Assembly: GCA_905250125.1 (NCBI GenBank)
Contig: CAJNOL010000832.1
Location: 6,341-70,340, forward strand
Length of the DNA: 64,000 nt
Direction of reading: 5' to 3'
Source: Rotaria sordida
Lineage: Eukaryota > Rotifera > Eurotatoria > Philodinida > Philodinidae
The notes below the pieces were generated by a model. The model worked only from the letters and a program-made list of their open reading frames with translations, was not told the DNA's origin and did not search any database. The translations under genes were made by a program, and so were the position numbers. Shown piece by piece: positions 49,398-63,700 of the stretch; positions within the stretch are counted from its first letter, which is position 1; each line of letters begins with the position of its first letter.

Positions 49398-50768
49398 GGG
49401 CAAACCCAAGGGGAAAACGACTGACTTAAGTGACTTTTAAATCATAAAAGTCAAAATAAAGTCACGAAAGTCAAAAAAGTCATGAATATCATAACTAATC
49501 CTTTTAGACCGGATGCTTCCATTTAAAAACATTTTGTCCTATAGGGGTACGGCATTTTTGAAATAACCGGCTGGAAGAGCTAAAGTAACATTAATAAAGA
49601 ACAAAAAATAACGAATTTTTGTCAAGCGAGAAACGACTGACTTAAGTCACTTTAAAGTCACTTTAAGTCAGTTAAGTCAAGAAAGTCATTTTAAGTCAAA
49701 AGAAGTCAAGAAAGTCACGAAAAACATCTGTAAAGGATCATTAATAAAGAATAAAAAGCTGTAATTTTTTTTCAGTCTCGATGACACATACTCCAAATTT
49801 TTGTTTACTTTTTTTTCAAAGACATACGCATATAAAACAGACGAAACGAACAGATACATATATATTGCAGGCAAAGTTGGCATATCATTTTGAGAACTTC
49901 AGAGCTAACAAAAAACACAATAACGCAAACACAAATGGAGTTAAGAATGATGGTGAGAATGAAAGAGAAGATCTGAATGACATAATAGAAGTAATTATAG
50001 TGTGTGTAAAGGATTCTTAGCGAAGGTTAGTTTTTCAGTAAGATTATGATGTTATGCAATTATTCAGTCTGATTTTATCCTCAACTTCACTACACTTATT
50101 GAGATCTCTCATCTTCACTCAAATTTCGGTCCTCGGCATCACCATCATTCATGATGACGAGAGATAGACTAGATCAGAAAATTAAAGAGTTGTCAAGACC
50201 GAAACATAAAAACTTACTGGAACCAGACTGAAACCACGAACAGGAAAACAAGGTTTTTTGTTAAACTTTCCTTAATTTTTAGCAAACTAAGTTGTAAATT
50301 ACATCATTTTCTTAATAAAATTGATCACATGAATAGTTGTTAGTTTATAAATTCCAAGATCCTAATAGTAAGGTTTCAAGATTGTGATGTTTTCTGAGAC
50401 ATGCTTTGAGTTATGGAAAACCTAATGATACAATTGGATAGAGATCATCGAATTGTACTTGAGATAAGAATAACAACATTGGAACAAGTCTCTGAATAAA
50501 TCCTACCCGTAAATAGTCGAATTTGGATTCAATTTCTCCTACGTTTTTAATAGATCATGAGAGTAATGAGAGCAGAGATTAAAATTATGATTGTCTTCGC
50601 TGTTTATAAAGCTGAAGGGTGTCAATATTGAAAGTAACATTCGAATATAGCAAGATATATTGGTTTTAAGATAAATGACTTTCATAACTTTTAAAATCAT
50701 CAAAGTCATTTTTAAGTCAATTAAGTCAAAAAAGTCAAAAGTCAGTCGTTTTCCCCTTGGGGCAAACC
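49398..50768. mobile_element. Non-autonomous DNA transposon with 9-bp target duplication
   Basis: The element itself is 49407-50759. It begins CAAGGGGAAAACGACTGACT and ends with the exact inverted complement (terminal match at least 21 bp, no mismatch). It is flanked by the direct repeat GGGCAAACC at 49398-49406 and 50760-50768. Inside both ends are clustered AAGTCA-type hexamers (about 49424-49495, 49635-49725 and 50690-50745); an internal copy of the start (AAACGACTGACTTAAGTCAC) occurs at about 49631. No transposase frame is present. A 9-bp duplication fits Mutator-like elements best (8-11 bp); assignment is inference. Confidence 0.9.
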
Positions 50769-51793
50769 TCAACAGGTAGCCTTTTTTAGGTTGCGGAGCT
50801 CAAAGCAAAAATTGACATCATCCATCATAAGTTCGTTTTCTTTCAAGCAATCGGAGTGCAGATGGTGTCTCAGATATACATTCCTGGTGGAATATATACA
50901 CACAAATTTTCAGACTGTTAGTCCTTATGGTGACTGAGATCTGAGGGGAGGGGAAAGACTTTTGTCGAAGGGTGTACTTATTATAGAAGATATAAAATGT
51001 GATCTACGTTTATCTTGAAAGCACTTTATAGAACTAATTTATATTTTCTTTTTACATAGAGTTTCAAATAGTCAGATCCGAAAAATATTTGCTATCATTC
51101 CAATATATGATAAAGTACTTATCAATGAATCTCATTTTCAATCATGAATCTTAAATTATTTCTATGAATAATACGCATAGCTCCAAGATTTTTTTTTAGA
51201 AAAAATATTAATCCGGGAAAATTTTCGAACATGTTTTGATAATAAATATATCTTTAGAATGTTAATTGATGTGTCAAACAAAAGTGCATATATATGAAGA
51301 GTTATTCTCTTTTTTGCTTGTAGAATCCTATTGTTGTTATCCTGCTACAGCATTCATTACTCACAGTTATGTTGTTTTCAACTAAATTGATAGTTCTTCT
51401 TAAAATTTATAGGCATTTTCTTTAAGTAGAACGAATTCACATCATTTAGTCGAGTTAATTTAAAGAATTGAATAGTGCTATATATCTTCGAATCGATATT
51501 TGAACATATAGCCTCAGTCTACAATGTAATTTATGCAACAGCTATGAAATATTGTAATATGTTAAAAATAAACGAATGCAGACTTCCATTGTTCTTTTTT
51601 CTACTTTATTTCATATATCTTGTTTTAACTATAGTTTGAAAAATAAATCTGTTTAAAGGCAATTATATAAATATATATATATATATATATATTTATTTAA
51701 AGAAAGTTTATTTAAAAAGAAAAGAAGACAATAGACAAAGAAAGTAATGATTGATAATTTATATTGTTGTCACGAGATTCTTGGTATCTTTAA

Positions 51794-54700
51794 TTAATGC
51801 TGTTGAATAAATTTGTTCACATCATATTCACCACTATAACATTCATCATCATTATCAACTTGTTCAGAAAATGTATCAAGTATTGATTTTAATGTTTGTT
51901 TTTTATTTGTATTGCCTTTTTTCGTTGAATTATCTGTTAGTAATGATTGTCCTTTTGCTTCATCACCTAATGATATAAGATCAATTAAATTTGTGTCTTT
52001 TTCTAAATTAAATAAACTCGATGAATTATTATCCGATGCTAATACTGTATCAGCTAAATTTGTTTTAAATCGTTGAAGACTAAAATAAATAACGAGATGG
52101 AGAAAACAAAAAAAAAAAGAAAATCTAAAAAATACAAACTTCATAATTTTTTCTTCAATTGTATTTCGTGTTATTAATCGATAAACATTAACAACTTTTT
52201 TTTGTCCAATACGATGTGCACGATCCATAGCTTGAAGATCTTTACTTGGATTCCAATCATGTTCAACAAATATAACTGTATCAGCACCAGTTAAATTCAA
52301 ACCAAGACCACCAATATGTGTTGTAAGTAATAAAAGGTCAATACTTGGATCTGAATTAAATAAATTAACTGTATTATAACGATCAATTGCATTCATTGAA
52401 CTATCCAAACGAAGATAACTAACATTATCCATTGTTCTAAAAAAGAATGAAAATCAATTTAAAAAAAAATTCATTATCATTAATTTACCCAAGAACTTGA
52501 TTAATAATTACGTCAATCATTACTTTCATTTGACAAAAAACTAATGCACGATGTGTTGATACAACAGCGTCTTTGGATAAACCGATACCACATTCAATTA
52601 ATAACTCTCTGTTAAATGATAAAAAAATTAATTTTAGATTGTGATTTAAATGATTGGTACTTCAATAATCAATAGGTAATTACAAAATGGTCAGTTTATG
52701 ACATATAACCGACAATAAAAATTACGAGGAGTTTTTTTTCCATTCGTATAAAATAGGGCATGGGTTTTCGTTTACACCTGCACCGATACATCCTTGTAAT
52801 CATCATGCTCAGCTTCCAATTTATAAATAGTAACTTTTTTCGCTATCTGTCTGACATAGCAGATAAATACTTGCTCTACGTTAAAATCCATGACCCTTGG
52901 CTTTGCTGTATCTGTAATAAACTATTTCTCAGAATCGTAATTGGTAATGGCAAACAGCCGATCTGATCCGGTATAAATTTTTTCGAGTTTTTTTTCCAAA
53001 AAATTGATCATAGTAGTTTTTCCTTGGTAAATCATATCATTTTCACTAATATCAATGATTATTTCTATGCGGGAACGTATATTAGAATATATCTATGAAG
53101 TGATTATTCATCAAGATATGCTTAATATATTTTATCAACTCCTTTCGACATCAATTTATATTATCGGAACAAAATGAAACCATTATTCGTCATTGTAATT
53201 TATCATATATTTTCTTTTTGATTTCCGTATTATTTATACCATATCTTTCGCAGAGATATAAGCGATAACAAAGTAAATCTATTGTGAGAAGAAGAGTACA
53301 TCGACAGCTAATTCATAATTTTTATGCCTGACAAACACTTAATTTGTGTACAAAACTAATATAGAATTTATAGTTCTATGAAATTTTCTGTTCATCGATA
53401 GATGTTGAGAAAGAGAAAATTCACGCTCTGGCAGGACTAAAAAGCAACATATCCGAAAACCTGCTAGATCGTTATAGACATATTAACATTTCTGTTACAG
53501 TCTGTCAGTAGGTTAAAAGAACGTTGGTATGTTTGTTGCTGTCACTGGAACAAGCTGAGGAAGATGAATTCTATTTTCTCACCATATACTTCAACAATCA
53601 TAAATCATAAAAGTATTATAATAGTGAAACAGGAACCTTATGGTATTTCTGTACTGATTTCGAGGTAGGTTTGACTGTTATAGAATGAGAAAAATGAAAA
53701 ACGGCTCATATTGGTCTGACAGGTATCGGTAAGGGAAAATTTCTGCTTGTTGCTATTCTAATATTTCTCCATTTTTCTGTAAAGTTCGTATAATGTCTTG
53801 ACCATTCATTTTCAATTAATACTTCTGCTCGGTCAACATGATCAAATATAACTTCATCAACCGAATATTTTGATTTCTTTTTTCTTCTACAAGCTCATCA
53901 TTTGATACATCACCTTCATCTTTTTTGCTCGTGGACTCTACGGTAAAATCAGAAGAAAAGCTAGAAGCAAATAGTACCTATATTTATGTCGTACATAGTA
54001 TTTACGCAAGAAGTCAAATATTTTATTTCTTCAATATTATCTCATTATAAACTTACTTAAGAGCAAGTAATTTTCCTGATAATCGAATATCATTCAAACT
54101 AATTTGTGATTCTTTTAATTCATTCTGTACATTTAACCATTTTGGATGTTCAGGTGTTAAAATCAATGCTGGATGATTACATAATTTACGTAAATATTGT
54201 AATGCCTAATATATATATATAAAACAAACAAACGAAGAATTTTATCAATAAAGAAATTTTTTTGTTTTTTACCTTAAATACATGACCTGTTGCAGAACTT
54301 CCATTTTGATTTGTTGAATCATTATCAACATATTTAACTTGTTCTTTTGTTTTATTAGCAAAATCTTCATAAAGCATACATTGAATTGAACTTAAATCGC
54401 AATAATAATCTTGTAAAATTTTTGGTGGTAAATCATCTAATACATCGGATTTTAAACGACGTAACATAAATGGTTTAACTTGTTTATGTAAAACATCCAT
54501 TGCTAATTGTCCTAAATAAAATTTAAAAATGAAAAAAATTTTATTATATCAAAGCTTTTGTTTTTACCATGTTCAAGATCACGATCCCGACTTGATGCTA
54601 ATAATGGTTTTTGATAACGACGAATAAATTGTTTTTCTGAACCCAAATAACCCGGCATGAGAAAATCAAATAATTGCCAAAGTTCAAGTGCATTGTTTTG

Positions 54701-57700
54701 TATAGGCGTACCCGATAATATAAGACGATGAGCTATACATGACAAAAAAAAAAAATTATTATTTTTATGATGAAATTTTTTTTGTCTATGAAATAGACCT
54801 GCTGAGATCTGACGAATAGCTTTCGATAATTTTGTTTTAGAATTACGAATAACATGACCTTCATCAAGTACACAATAATTAAATGGAATAGTTCTATGTA
54901 AAAAAAAGAAAAATTATATTAAACAAACAAACAAAAAAAAGAAATATTTACGAAAAAAATCCTATGTCACTACGAATAACATCATATGAAGCAACAATAA
55001 CTGTATATTCTTTTGGATTTTGTATATATTTATTTCGTAATCTAAATAATTTAAAATAAAAATAAAGAAATATAACAAAAGATAGTAAGAAATTATGAAC
55101 CCTTCACGTTCAGCTAAATTTTTTCCAGAGTAGAGTAATGGACGAAGAATATCTTCACTAACAAATTTATTCATTTCACTTGTCCAATGTCGAGTTAAGG
55201 TTGGTGGTGAAATAACAAGTGATGGTCGAATTTCAAAATTCTATTAATATAAATAGAAATTTTTAAATAAATTTTGATCATTTATTCTTTTTTTGTTACA
55301 AACTTCTTTTTTTCGTTCAACAATATCAGAAGCAAGAACACAAATTGTTTGAAGTGTCTAATAGAAAAATCAGTATATAAGACAAGAAGAATAAAACAAT
55401 CTTACTTTTCCTAAACCCATATCATCAGCAAGAACACACGATAAATTGTATCGTTTAAGAAACATTAACCAATTGATCCCATCCTATTAGAAATAAAATA
55501 ATCAGTTTAAATCAAGTAAATGACAATATAAGAGGATAGTACGACAAGTTTTAAATATTTTCATCGTAGTAGTGCCGCTATGAGCCCGTTCACCTGCAAT
55601 GCAGCTGCTTTTCAAGTACATTTCCTACGATATCATTTTTTAAACACGAATTTTTCTTTACTCAGAAGCCTATTTTTATTATCCATGATTAACAGTAACG
55701 TTAAGGTAAGCTGCCAGCAGCATGAGAAATCATTTACAGATCTGTATTTTGTAAATATAGTATTAATTAACATTGCTAAGTAATTCTTGATTTTTTTTTT
55801 ATCATACTTACATGTTGATATGGTCGAATATCCGCTTTAACAGTCATTGGTAAATGATAAACAGGCATTTTTTTATTATCGAAAAGTTGTTCAAGAAAAT
55901 TTTCATTTTCCGTACCGTTTGTATGTTCAATTGTTGTATCATCATTCTAAATTATAAGATATTATTGAATTTCTTTTTTTATATTTTCTTAAGTCATTCT
56001 TACATGTAAAGCATAATATTTAATAAGAACAGCAAAACAATTACTAGCTGTCGATCGTATATAAAAATCTTGATGTGTCATAGATTGAATACAAGGTAAC
56101 ATTAAATATTTTGCATAACGAATAATATTAAGTGCTTGTTTATCAATAACATCTAAAATAAAAAGAAAAAAATAAATTTCAAAAAAGAAAAATTTTTTCT
56201 TTGTTTTTCGTACGATATAAAGTTTCAATTGGTCCTTGTAAATAACTTGTATCCATATTTGTATTTGTTAATTTTGGCAGAATAGAATCAATAATAAATT
56301 GAAGTACATATTCAATTTTATGTATTGATAAAATACCAATACAACGTGCAGTTAAATAACGTATGACTGTATATTTTGATGATAAACATCGAGATAAATT
56401 AGGTAGAAGTTTAAGATACTAAAAATTAAAAAAAAAAAGATTAAAAACAAAAGAAAAAATTTGAATATAAATAATGATTTACATTATTTAAAATAGTTTC
56501 ATGAACATGTGGAATGAGGATAGTAAGAATTTGAAGTGTATCTGCTAAACATTGAGCATCAGCCGTTGATTGTGTTTGACATAATTCTAAATAAAATGAG
56601 AAAAATTTTTATGCAATCCATATAATCTATGACGCGAAAGTCTTAGCATAAAATATTCACTTATTTAAAGACAACTGCTTAGATCTAGAAGCAGTTAGTT
56701 AGAATCGGACTTTTTTTCGTTCTTTCTGAATATCTGTCCAGAATTTATTTCTGCAGTAAAATTGAAAAACTATCATCAGATTGTTTCAAAAGGTCAAAAA
56801 TAATGGTTGTACAGAAAACTATTTTAGGCAATTATTTATTTAAGCTGCTATGGCTGAGTGGTAACATTGTTCGATACGTATCCACAAGGTACTGTATGTA
56901 AACCTCAGTACTATCCGCTAGTCACAGCTGTAGGGAAGATATCAGACTAATGAATCTGTCGGAAGGCGCCACCGCATATCGTAAGGTAGCTGAAACGCAA
57001 CGATATTCTTCCTCTTCTGCCAATTTAGTATTTCGATTGAAATTTATTAAATTCAAAATGCAAAACAATTTTTAATAGCTCAGTTTCGTAGAACAAAGTT
57101 TGCTATTTATTTTTCTATTTTATCTTGCATGACAGATTGTAAAATTTTTTTATTTTTCTTATAATGTCTCATTTTCAACAGAATTCAGTGCTCTACAATA
57201 ATGTTGAGTTGAAACTATTTCAAAACATACACTACGTTAACCAAAGACCAGTATTTTATCCAGCATGAGGACAGTACCCCTTCGAAGATCGAGTGAACCC
57301 TCTTGGAGTTTTTGGTTATTATATTATGTGTCTACGATCCCAAAAATAGATGTTCGTCCTTCCGGAAGAGAAAATCTAGATAAATCACTGCTAAGGATTG
57401 TACCAAAATCGCTATTTTGTTTTGTATGAACATAATTTTGGATTTTTTTACAAAATTTACTGATAGTTATTCAATCTTATTCCAGAGAGAAAATCAAAAC
57501 ATATATTCGGAAATAGTGAAAAATTCTGTTTCTAACTGCCTACTTCTGGTCGTAACAAGCTGTCTTTTACTGGTTAAAAAAATGAGCGAATATTTTGTGA
57601 CAAGACTTTCGCATTATATGTCAATAACACTCAACAAACCATCATTAAATTGTTCAATATCTATTACTGTTCGATTATATAAATCTGATAATTTTGATTG

Positions 57701-60700
57701 AAGTTCAGCACCAAATCGATGACAAATAGCAGATAGAGCACATTCACCACCATGTCTTGAATAATCATTATTATTTGGTGAATCAAAATTCTAAAGAAAA
57801 GACAATATATCTATATATAAATTTTATTATTTTTTTGTCAAATGATCATACAAATTTTTTAGCAGTCGAACTATTTGAAGAAGGTGTAGGTGTTGAATCA
57901 ACTGATGAATCGCGATTTAGAGTATTTCTAGTTGTATCATCCTGGAATAATAGAAATTAAAAATGATTTAATTTCAGAAAAAAGAACACATTGTTTTTCT
58001 TTTTTATTTTACACTATTTGTTTTTTGCCAAGTATAAATGCCTCTTAAAATAGTACAATTATATCCTTCATTAACATTTAATAATATTTCAGTAGATTCT
58101 ATTAAATATTAATAAATAAAATAAATATAATATTATGTGAAAATATTAAACCTGTAAAACGTGAGGAATTTGTAATATGTGGTGTCTCATCCGAATCAGC
58201 ACAAACATAATTACATAAATTTTTAATTATTTTACCATTCGGATTAGGATTTGTTGTTCGTTGTGTACACTGCCAGATAAGATCTGCAACAGCATGAGCT
58301 GTATCATTCTAAAAAAAAAGATATATATCGATAAGATTTAGACATTCAGTTTGAATTAGTTATCTAAGATTTAAAGAAAGCTTTAAATTACATAATAGAC
58401 TTAAAGAGCTATCGAAAAAAGAAATAGTGCTATACATTCAAATGATTAAGTTTTGCTAAACATAGAAAAATAAATTTTATGATCTGTTGTAGAGATGAAA
58501 CCGGTATCGGTCACCAGCTGGCCCAGTACGGATCTCAGACCTGCCGATCATAGCTGGTGTGTCTTGTTTATTTTTTTGTTCTTATTATTTCATAGAAGAT
58601 ATGTAATGAAACTTTATTGAAAGTTGACTACTTTGCATATCATCATCTACAAATGGAATAGTACGACAACTTGTCAATTCAATGTCGATATGGATTTCAG
58701 ACCGACAGGTCTGATCTACTTAGACCGGTTACATTTTTGATCTGTTGTATTTCTTCTTCTATTTCTTGAAAGATTAAATTAATAAAATGACATGTTTTTT
58801 GTAAAAGTTTCACTAAGCAATGATATTTAACAATATCTTACTTGAATCTGTGGATCTAATTCTTTTTTTAATGCATCCATTAATGGTCGAATGAGTGGAT
58901 TGAGTTGATCACCAAGAAAATGCCAATAAACACATGCTGATGCCAAATAAGCTGTTGATCTACATAAAATCCAACAATGTTTCGCCAATCAGACATACGT
59001 CAGGAGTAAATCTCGAAGCAGAGACTATACGTATCCAGGGTTCCCGATTAGGGGAGAGCAGGTAGGAGCTTCTCCTCTCCCATCCCAAACAAAAATTTCA
59101 GACTTTCTGCCAAAGCTTTTTATAAAACTTTATGCGACAATTTCAAATTTCAGTTCAGCAGAAAGCTTCTGCATTTGCTGGAATAAAATTAAACCAAAGA
59201 TGCTTTCTGCCTAATTTCTCACAGAAAAATCCACTCTATTTCTGCTAAATTTCTTGCAGAAAATCGATGTTATTTCTGTCAAAATTTTCGCAGAAAGTCG
59301 AGTATTTCTGAGAAGTTTCTCGCAGAAAGTCGACTATTTCTCTCAAATTTCTCACAGAAAGTCAATGTCATTTTTAGCAAATTTCTTGCAGAAAGAAGAC
59401 TTTTTTTTACAAAAATATCGACTTTCTGCGAAAAAATGATAGACTTTCTGCCAAATTATTAGCCTCCCCCCACTCCCAAAAATAATCGGTAATCCTGTAC
59501 GTATCCTAAGCTTCGCCTGCCTTTGGACGAATGTTAGCTGACGATGAAACCACTCCAGATGCTCCCTTCTGATTACGAGATCATCTTATAGGATTCAAGT
59601 GTTAGGCAAAAGTCGTACTTTTGAATTTTATCTTAAAACTACTTACATTGAAAGGTCTCACATAGAGTAGCTTGTAGACTTTGTATCACCGAGTTATGAA
59701 CTTCTCAAAAATACACCCTCTTCGAAATGTTCTGAATCATAGAACAGTATTTTGAAAAGTTTATATCTGAAAGACACGAAGTCAAAAAAAAACCGGAATT
59801 CTTCGTACAAGTTACTGTATATGAAACCTTCTAATAAAGGTTGTTTTAAGACAAAATTCAAAAGCACGATTTTCCCTAAAAATCTGCGTCCTACAGGGAT
59901 CTCTGGCAAATAAACATTTGAAAAATTCAATATAGACAAAAAAAACTATTAAAATCAGACGGAGACACCAACAGAGATTCCCTCGTGAACCAAAGATAAA
60001 AATAGCAGATGTAGTAGAATTCATAGTCTGCTCGTGATTTCATTGAGTTCTATTTTCAATATTCATACTCCCTTTCTTCATATGACAGTATGTGGTTTAG
60101 ACTCTTCTCACAGATTTGTAACAAACAAATCTTGAGTACTTTATTATATTGTCACTGTCTTTACTGGAACGATTTATTTTTCACATTCGTCTACAATGAT
60201 CTATGTTATGCATATGCGCTAAGTATTTGGACGGTTATGTGTTGCTCGAGCAATCCTGCTTAAACGTGAATCCTTCCGAGTGGCAAGAAGGAAAAAGATC
60301 GATCCGCTCACTCAAACCATTGCAAATGATTTCTGTGACATATAAATTGATTATCAAATTATACTTCATTAAATTCATTAGCGATTATTAATATGAAAGC
60401 TATGAAATGCTATGTTGAATTTTCAGAGAAATTCTAGTGCAATCAGTCATTCTTCGTTTTTCTCTTGAAACCATTTCCTAGTCAATTATCATTTACTATA
60501 ATAGATCACATTTTGCATTATGCTTTGCTCTTGTTTTGTTTTTCTTTAAGGATGCTGAATGCTATCTCTTTTCTTTCCTATATATCACTCCAACAGGTAC
60601 ATTGTTATTGAATAGTGGCTCCTTTAAGACCATTAAGATCTGAGGGTTAAACAAAATTCTATAATTTAAAATCTGCTATTTCTCTTTTAGTTGAAATTGG

Positions 60701-63700
60701 AGATCAAGGTACAACGAGATTTTTAAAAATTAAACTCTAATCTTGATTCCTAGGATAGTAAAGATTTAAATTTAAAACTGATATGTTAGATAAAGTCAAT
60801 TTGATCTTAATTATTAACATATATTAAAAATTCTAACCTAAGTGCAAGTGTTTCTGATTCATTTTGTATTCGTTGAGCTTCATCACGAATATTTTGTTTT
60901 TGTCCATTTAATTGAATATGTGAATCAATATTTGAATGAACCTTATCACATAATTCAATAATATCATCAACTGAATGAAGTCTTTAAAAATAAAAATAAA
61001 AATAAAAATAATTATTAAATGAAAAATAAAACAAAAAAGAAATTAATGGAAATAAAATTTTGTATGAACTGGAACAAAGAATGTATTCGTTTATCTTTTG
61101 AATACAACCCAGAGAAGTTCATTGAATATTTTCTTTTTCGAGTTACACAAAACTTTAACGTCTAAGTTATTAAGAAAAAAATATAATAATAATCGACGTC
61201 AAAGGGAACGTGTCTCGATATTTTAATTACAGATTCATTTTTCTCTTTTTGTTTTTAAACTTACGCAATTGATTCAATTGATTGTGGATTACATAAGCGT
61301 TGTCTAGCACATTCATACATAAATGATGTAAAATCACGTTTAAGTTTAGTAAACGATGGTGCTATTTCATCAAAATAAAGTGTTTCATTTAATGCTTTAT
61401 GAAAATGTTCTTGAAGAATATTTGTATTAATTGAAAAATCAATCATATTCTGAAAAAATATTAATTTAATAAAAATAAAAATAAAAAAATACAATTTACT
61501 TTTCCCCATTCACTAGTTATCATTCCAGCAACCATTCGTTGTACAGCTGAACGATAATTAAGACTTGTTATATAATTTAAAACACTATTTGATTGTTGTT
61601 GATCATAATGAATAAATAATTGACCAAGTAAACGTGCTGCTAAACGACGACATTTAATAACAGTACGATCTTGTTCTAATGGAGCGTCTTGATGACATAC
61701 TGTAAAACCCATAGCTAAATATTGATGATTATTTATTGTCGAACTACTTAAATAACGTTTATCATCATTATTAAGTATTGTTGTTGTCTAGAAATAAATA
61801 ATAAAAATGAAATATTAAGTAAAGAAATAAAAACACAAATTAAATTTTTTACTTGTGGAGTTTTCTCATCATTTAATAATAATGTTGAATTAATTGGCAC
61901 TCTAGCTGGATGAACAGATAGACAAATCCATCGTTGATATGATGAAAATGTACATTGTCGAACAATACTATTCGATTGACAAAGAATATTCCATGTCTAG
62001 AAAGAATAAATTATTTGAAAAAGCTTGCTAGCGCAGTTCCTTTGGGGCTAAAATGTGGAACTCACAAATGTTTTTTTTAGGCTCATCATACAAATGCAAG
62101 ATACATAAAGTGAAAAATCTCTAGAAGACTATAGTTATTTTCCAAAGATAGTCGATTACTATTCGCTCATTATTTTTCTTTTTCGTATTCCGTTATTCTT
62201 AAATTAACATTATTATTCTAACGATTGATACAATGGGCAAATAAGTATGTTGTACATATTTATTATATTTATAGCAGGTCTCAGCGCACTATTATATATT
62301 TCGAAAAGCTAGGAAACACTCATATTGATTATTCCTCAAACTTATAACTTGATCAGTTCACGCTTTTTTATGTGTCCTTGACGCTGCACAAAAATCAAAA
62401 GCTGTCCTATTTAGAACATTCATAAACTTATTTCAGCAATTCAAATTTCAGCGACAGCTTTGGAATGTCCAAGAGCTGTCTAAGTCTTGTCGTTAATACT
62501 GTTCAGCATTTTTTTTTCGTTACTAAGGAACTCTAGGAAATGAGTTGGAAGTCGAGGATTCGGGTTAGAGTCCATCGAATTCTATTCGCACCCGAACGCA
62601 GCTGAGTCCGAGTAGGGTTCGGATCAAGAAATTTTTGGACCCGATGGGCTCTAGTCCGGATCCAGAAAAACGTTGACTCACAGCTTCTTACATTGAGTGC
62701 ATAGAGTATATTTATGCTTGATCTTGTTTACGTAAATACAACTTGAACTATGTCATACAGCTGAAGACTTTTGTATTATTGTTGATTTCACGATTTTTCC
62801 TGATGAATTTTGCTTATCAATGAATTGTTCAATTTCCTTTGCTTCTTAGCATAATGCGCTTTTCAACTAAGCAAAAACTTAATCGAGTGATGGAAAAGTG
62901 AACAATAAGAAATAACTGTACGCTGATATTTTTTCTGAGAGTGGTCAATAAATAGTTAAAACCTTGATTCTTCACTTGTCTATGTACACGAAGGATACCA
63001 GATATTGGTGAAAAACAACTCGGATCTGGCTCGATAAAAACGTGACCAATGAATGTTAACTCTTACCACCAGTTGCTTCAAGATGAGAGCCGTAAAAGCT
63101 TGACTTAAAACTTATTAAATTTTTCTCCGAAAAAACTCAACGTGAGTTCCACAAAAAAAAAACAAATTCTTAATTTGATATACTTGTTCAATTGATGTAA
63201 GAATTTTATCATCTGATTCGAGTATAGATCGTTCAAAAAGAAGACGAAATGTATGTTCAAGTACAGATAATTCTTCTGATGTGCACATATTTAATTTCGA
63301 CTAGAATTTATAAAAGAAAAATATTTTTCCATAAAGAAATGAAATAAATAAAATTGTTTTTTGCTTGTTTACTTGACTAGCTTCAATAATTTTCATAACA
63401 GTTTGAATAGCAGCTAAACGAAATGGTAATGTATGATGACGACAAAATGGAAAAATTTTTGGTAGAACTTGAGCAAAAGATAATTTAAATCTTAAAATAC
63501 AAAAAAAGAAAAATATTAATTAATGACAAAAACCAAAAATTCAATATTTTTTTTTTGTACTTTTCAGCTGAATTTGCTGCAAGTAATTTAGCAAGAAGAT
63601 TCATAATTGAACTAGCTGCTGAATTAAGATCATCCATTGAATCAAGTAATGAGATAAGTTCACCAATTAAACCAGGTGCACAATCGAGGACAACCTTGAA

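Larger units (their letters stand above)
45970..51793. other. Gene-poor region with gap and repeats
   Basis: Between the PPxY gene and the 3' end of BTAF1 I find possible coding remnants around an assembly gap (46460-47445), an inverted minisatellite (48520-48850), a 1.35-kb transposon (49407-50759), and an AT dinucleotide run at about 51669-51692. No intact gene is supported. Confidence 0.5.

Noticed and set aside
55580..55783. 67-codon + frame inside a BTAF1 intron
   Set aside because: Located between well-supported minus-strand exons; no family resemblance.
56848..56935. Functional tRNA gene
   Set aside because: Only the A-box is convincing; I could not form an acceptor stem or T-arm.
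62520..62660. GC-rich patch with repeated GGATCC/CGGGTT-like words in a BTAF1 intron
   Set aside because: Unusual composition, but no inverted ends, duplication or repeat unit clear enough to call an element.
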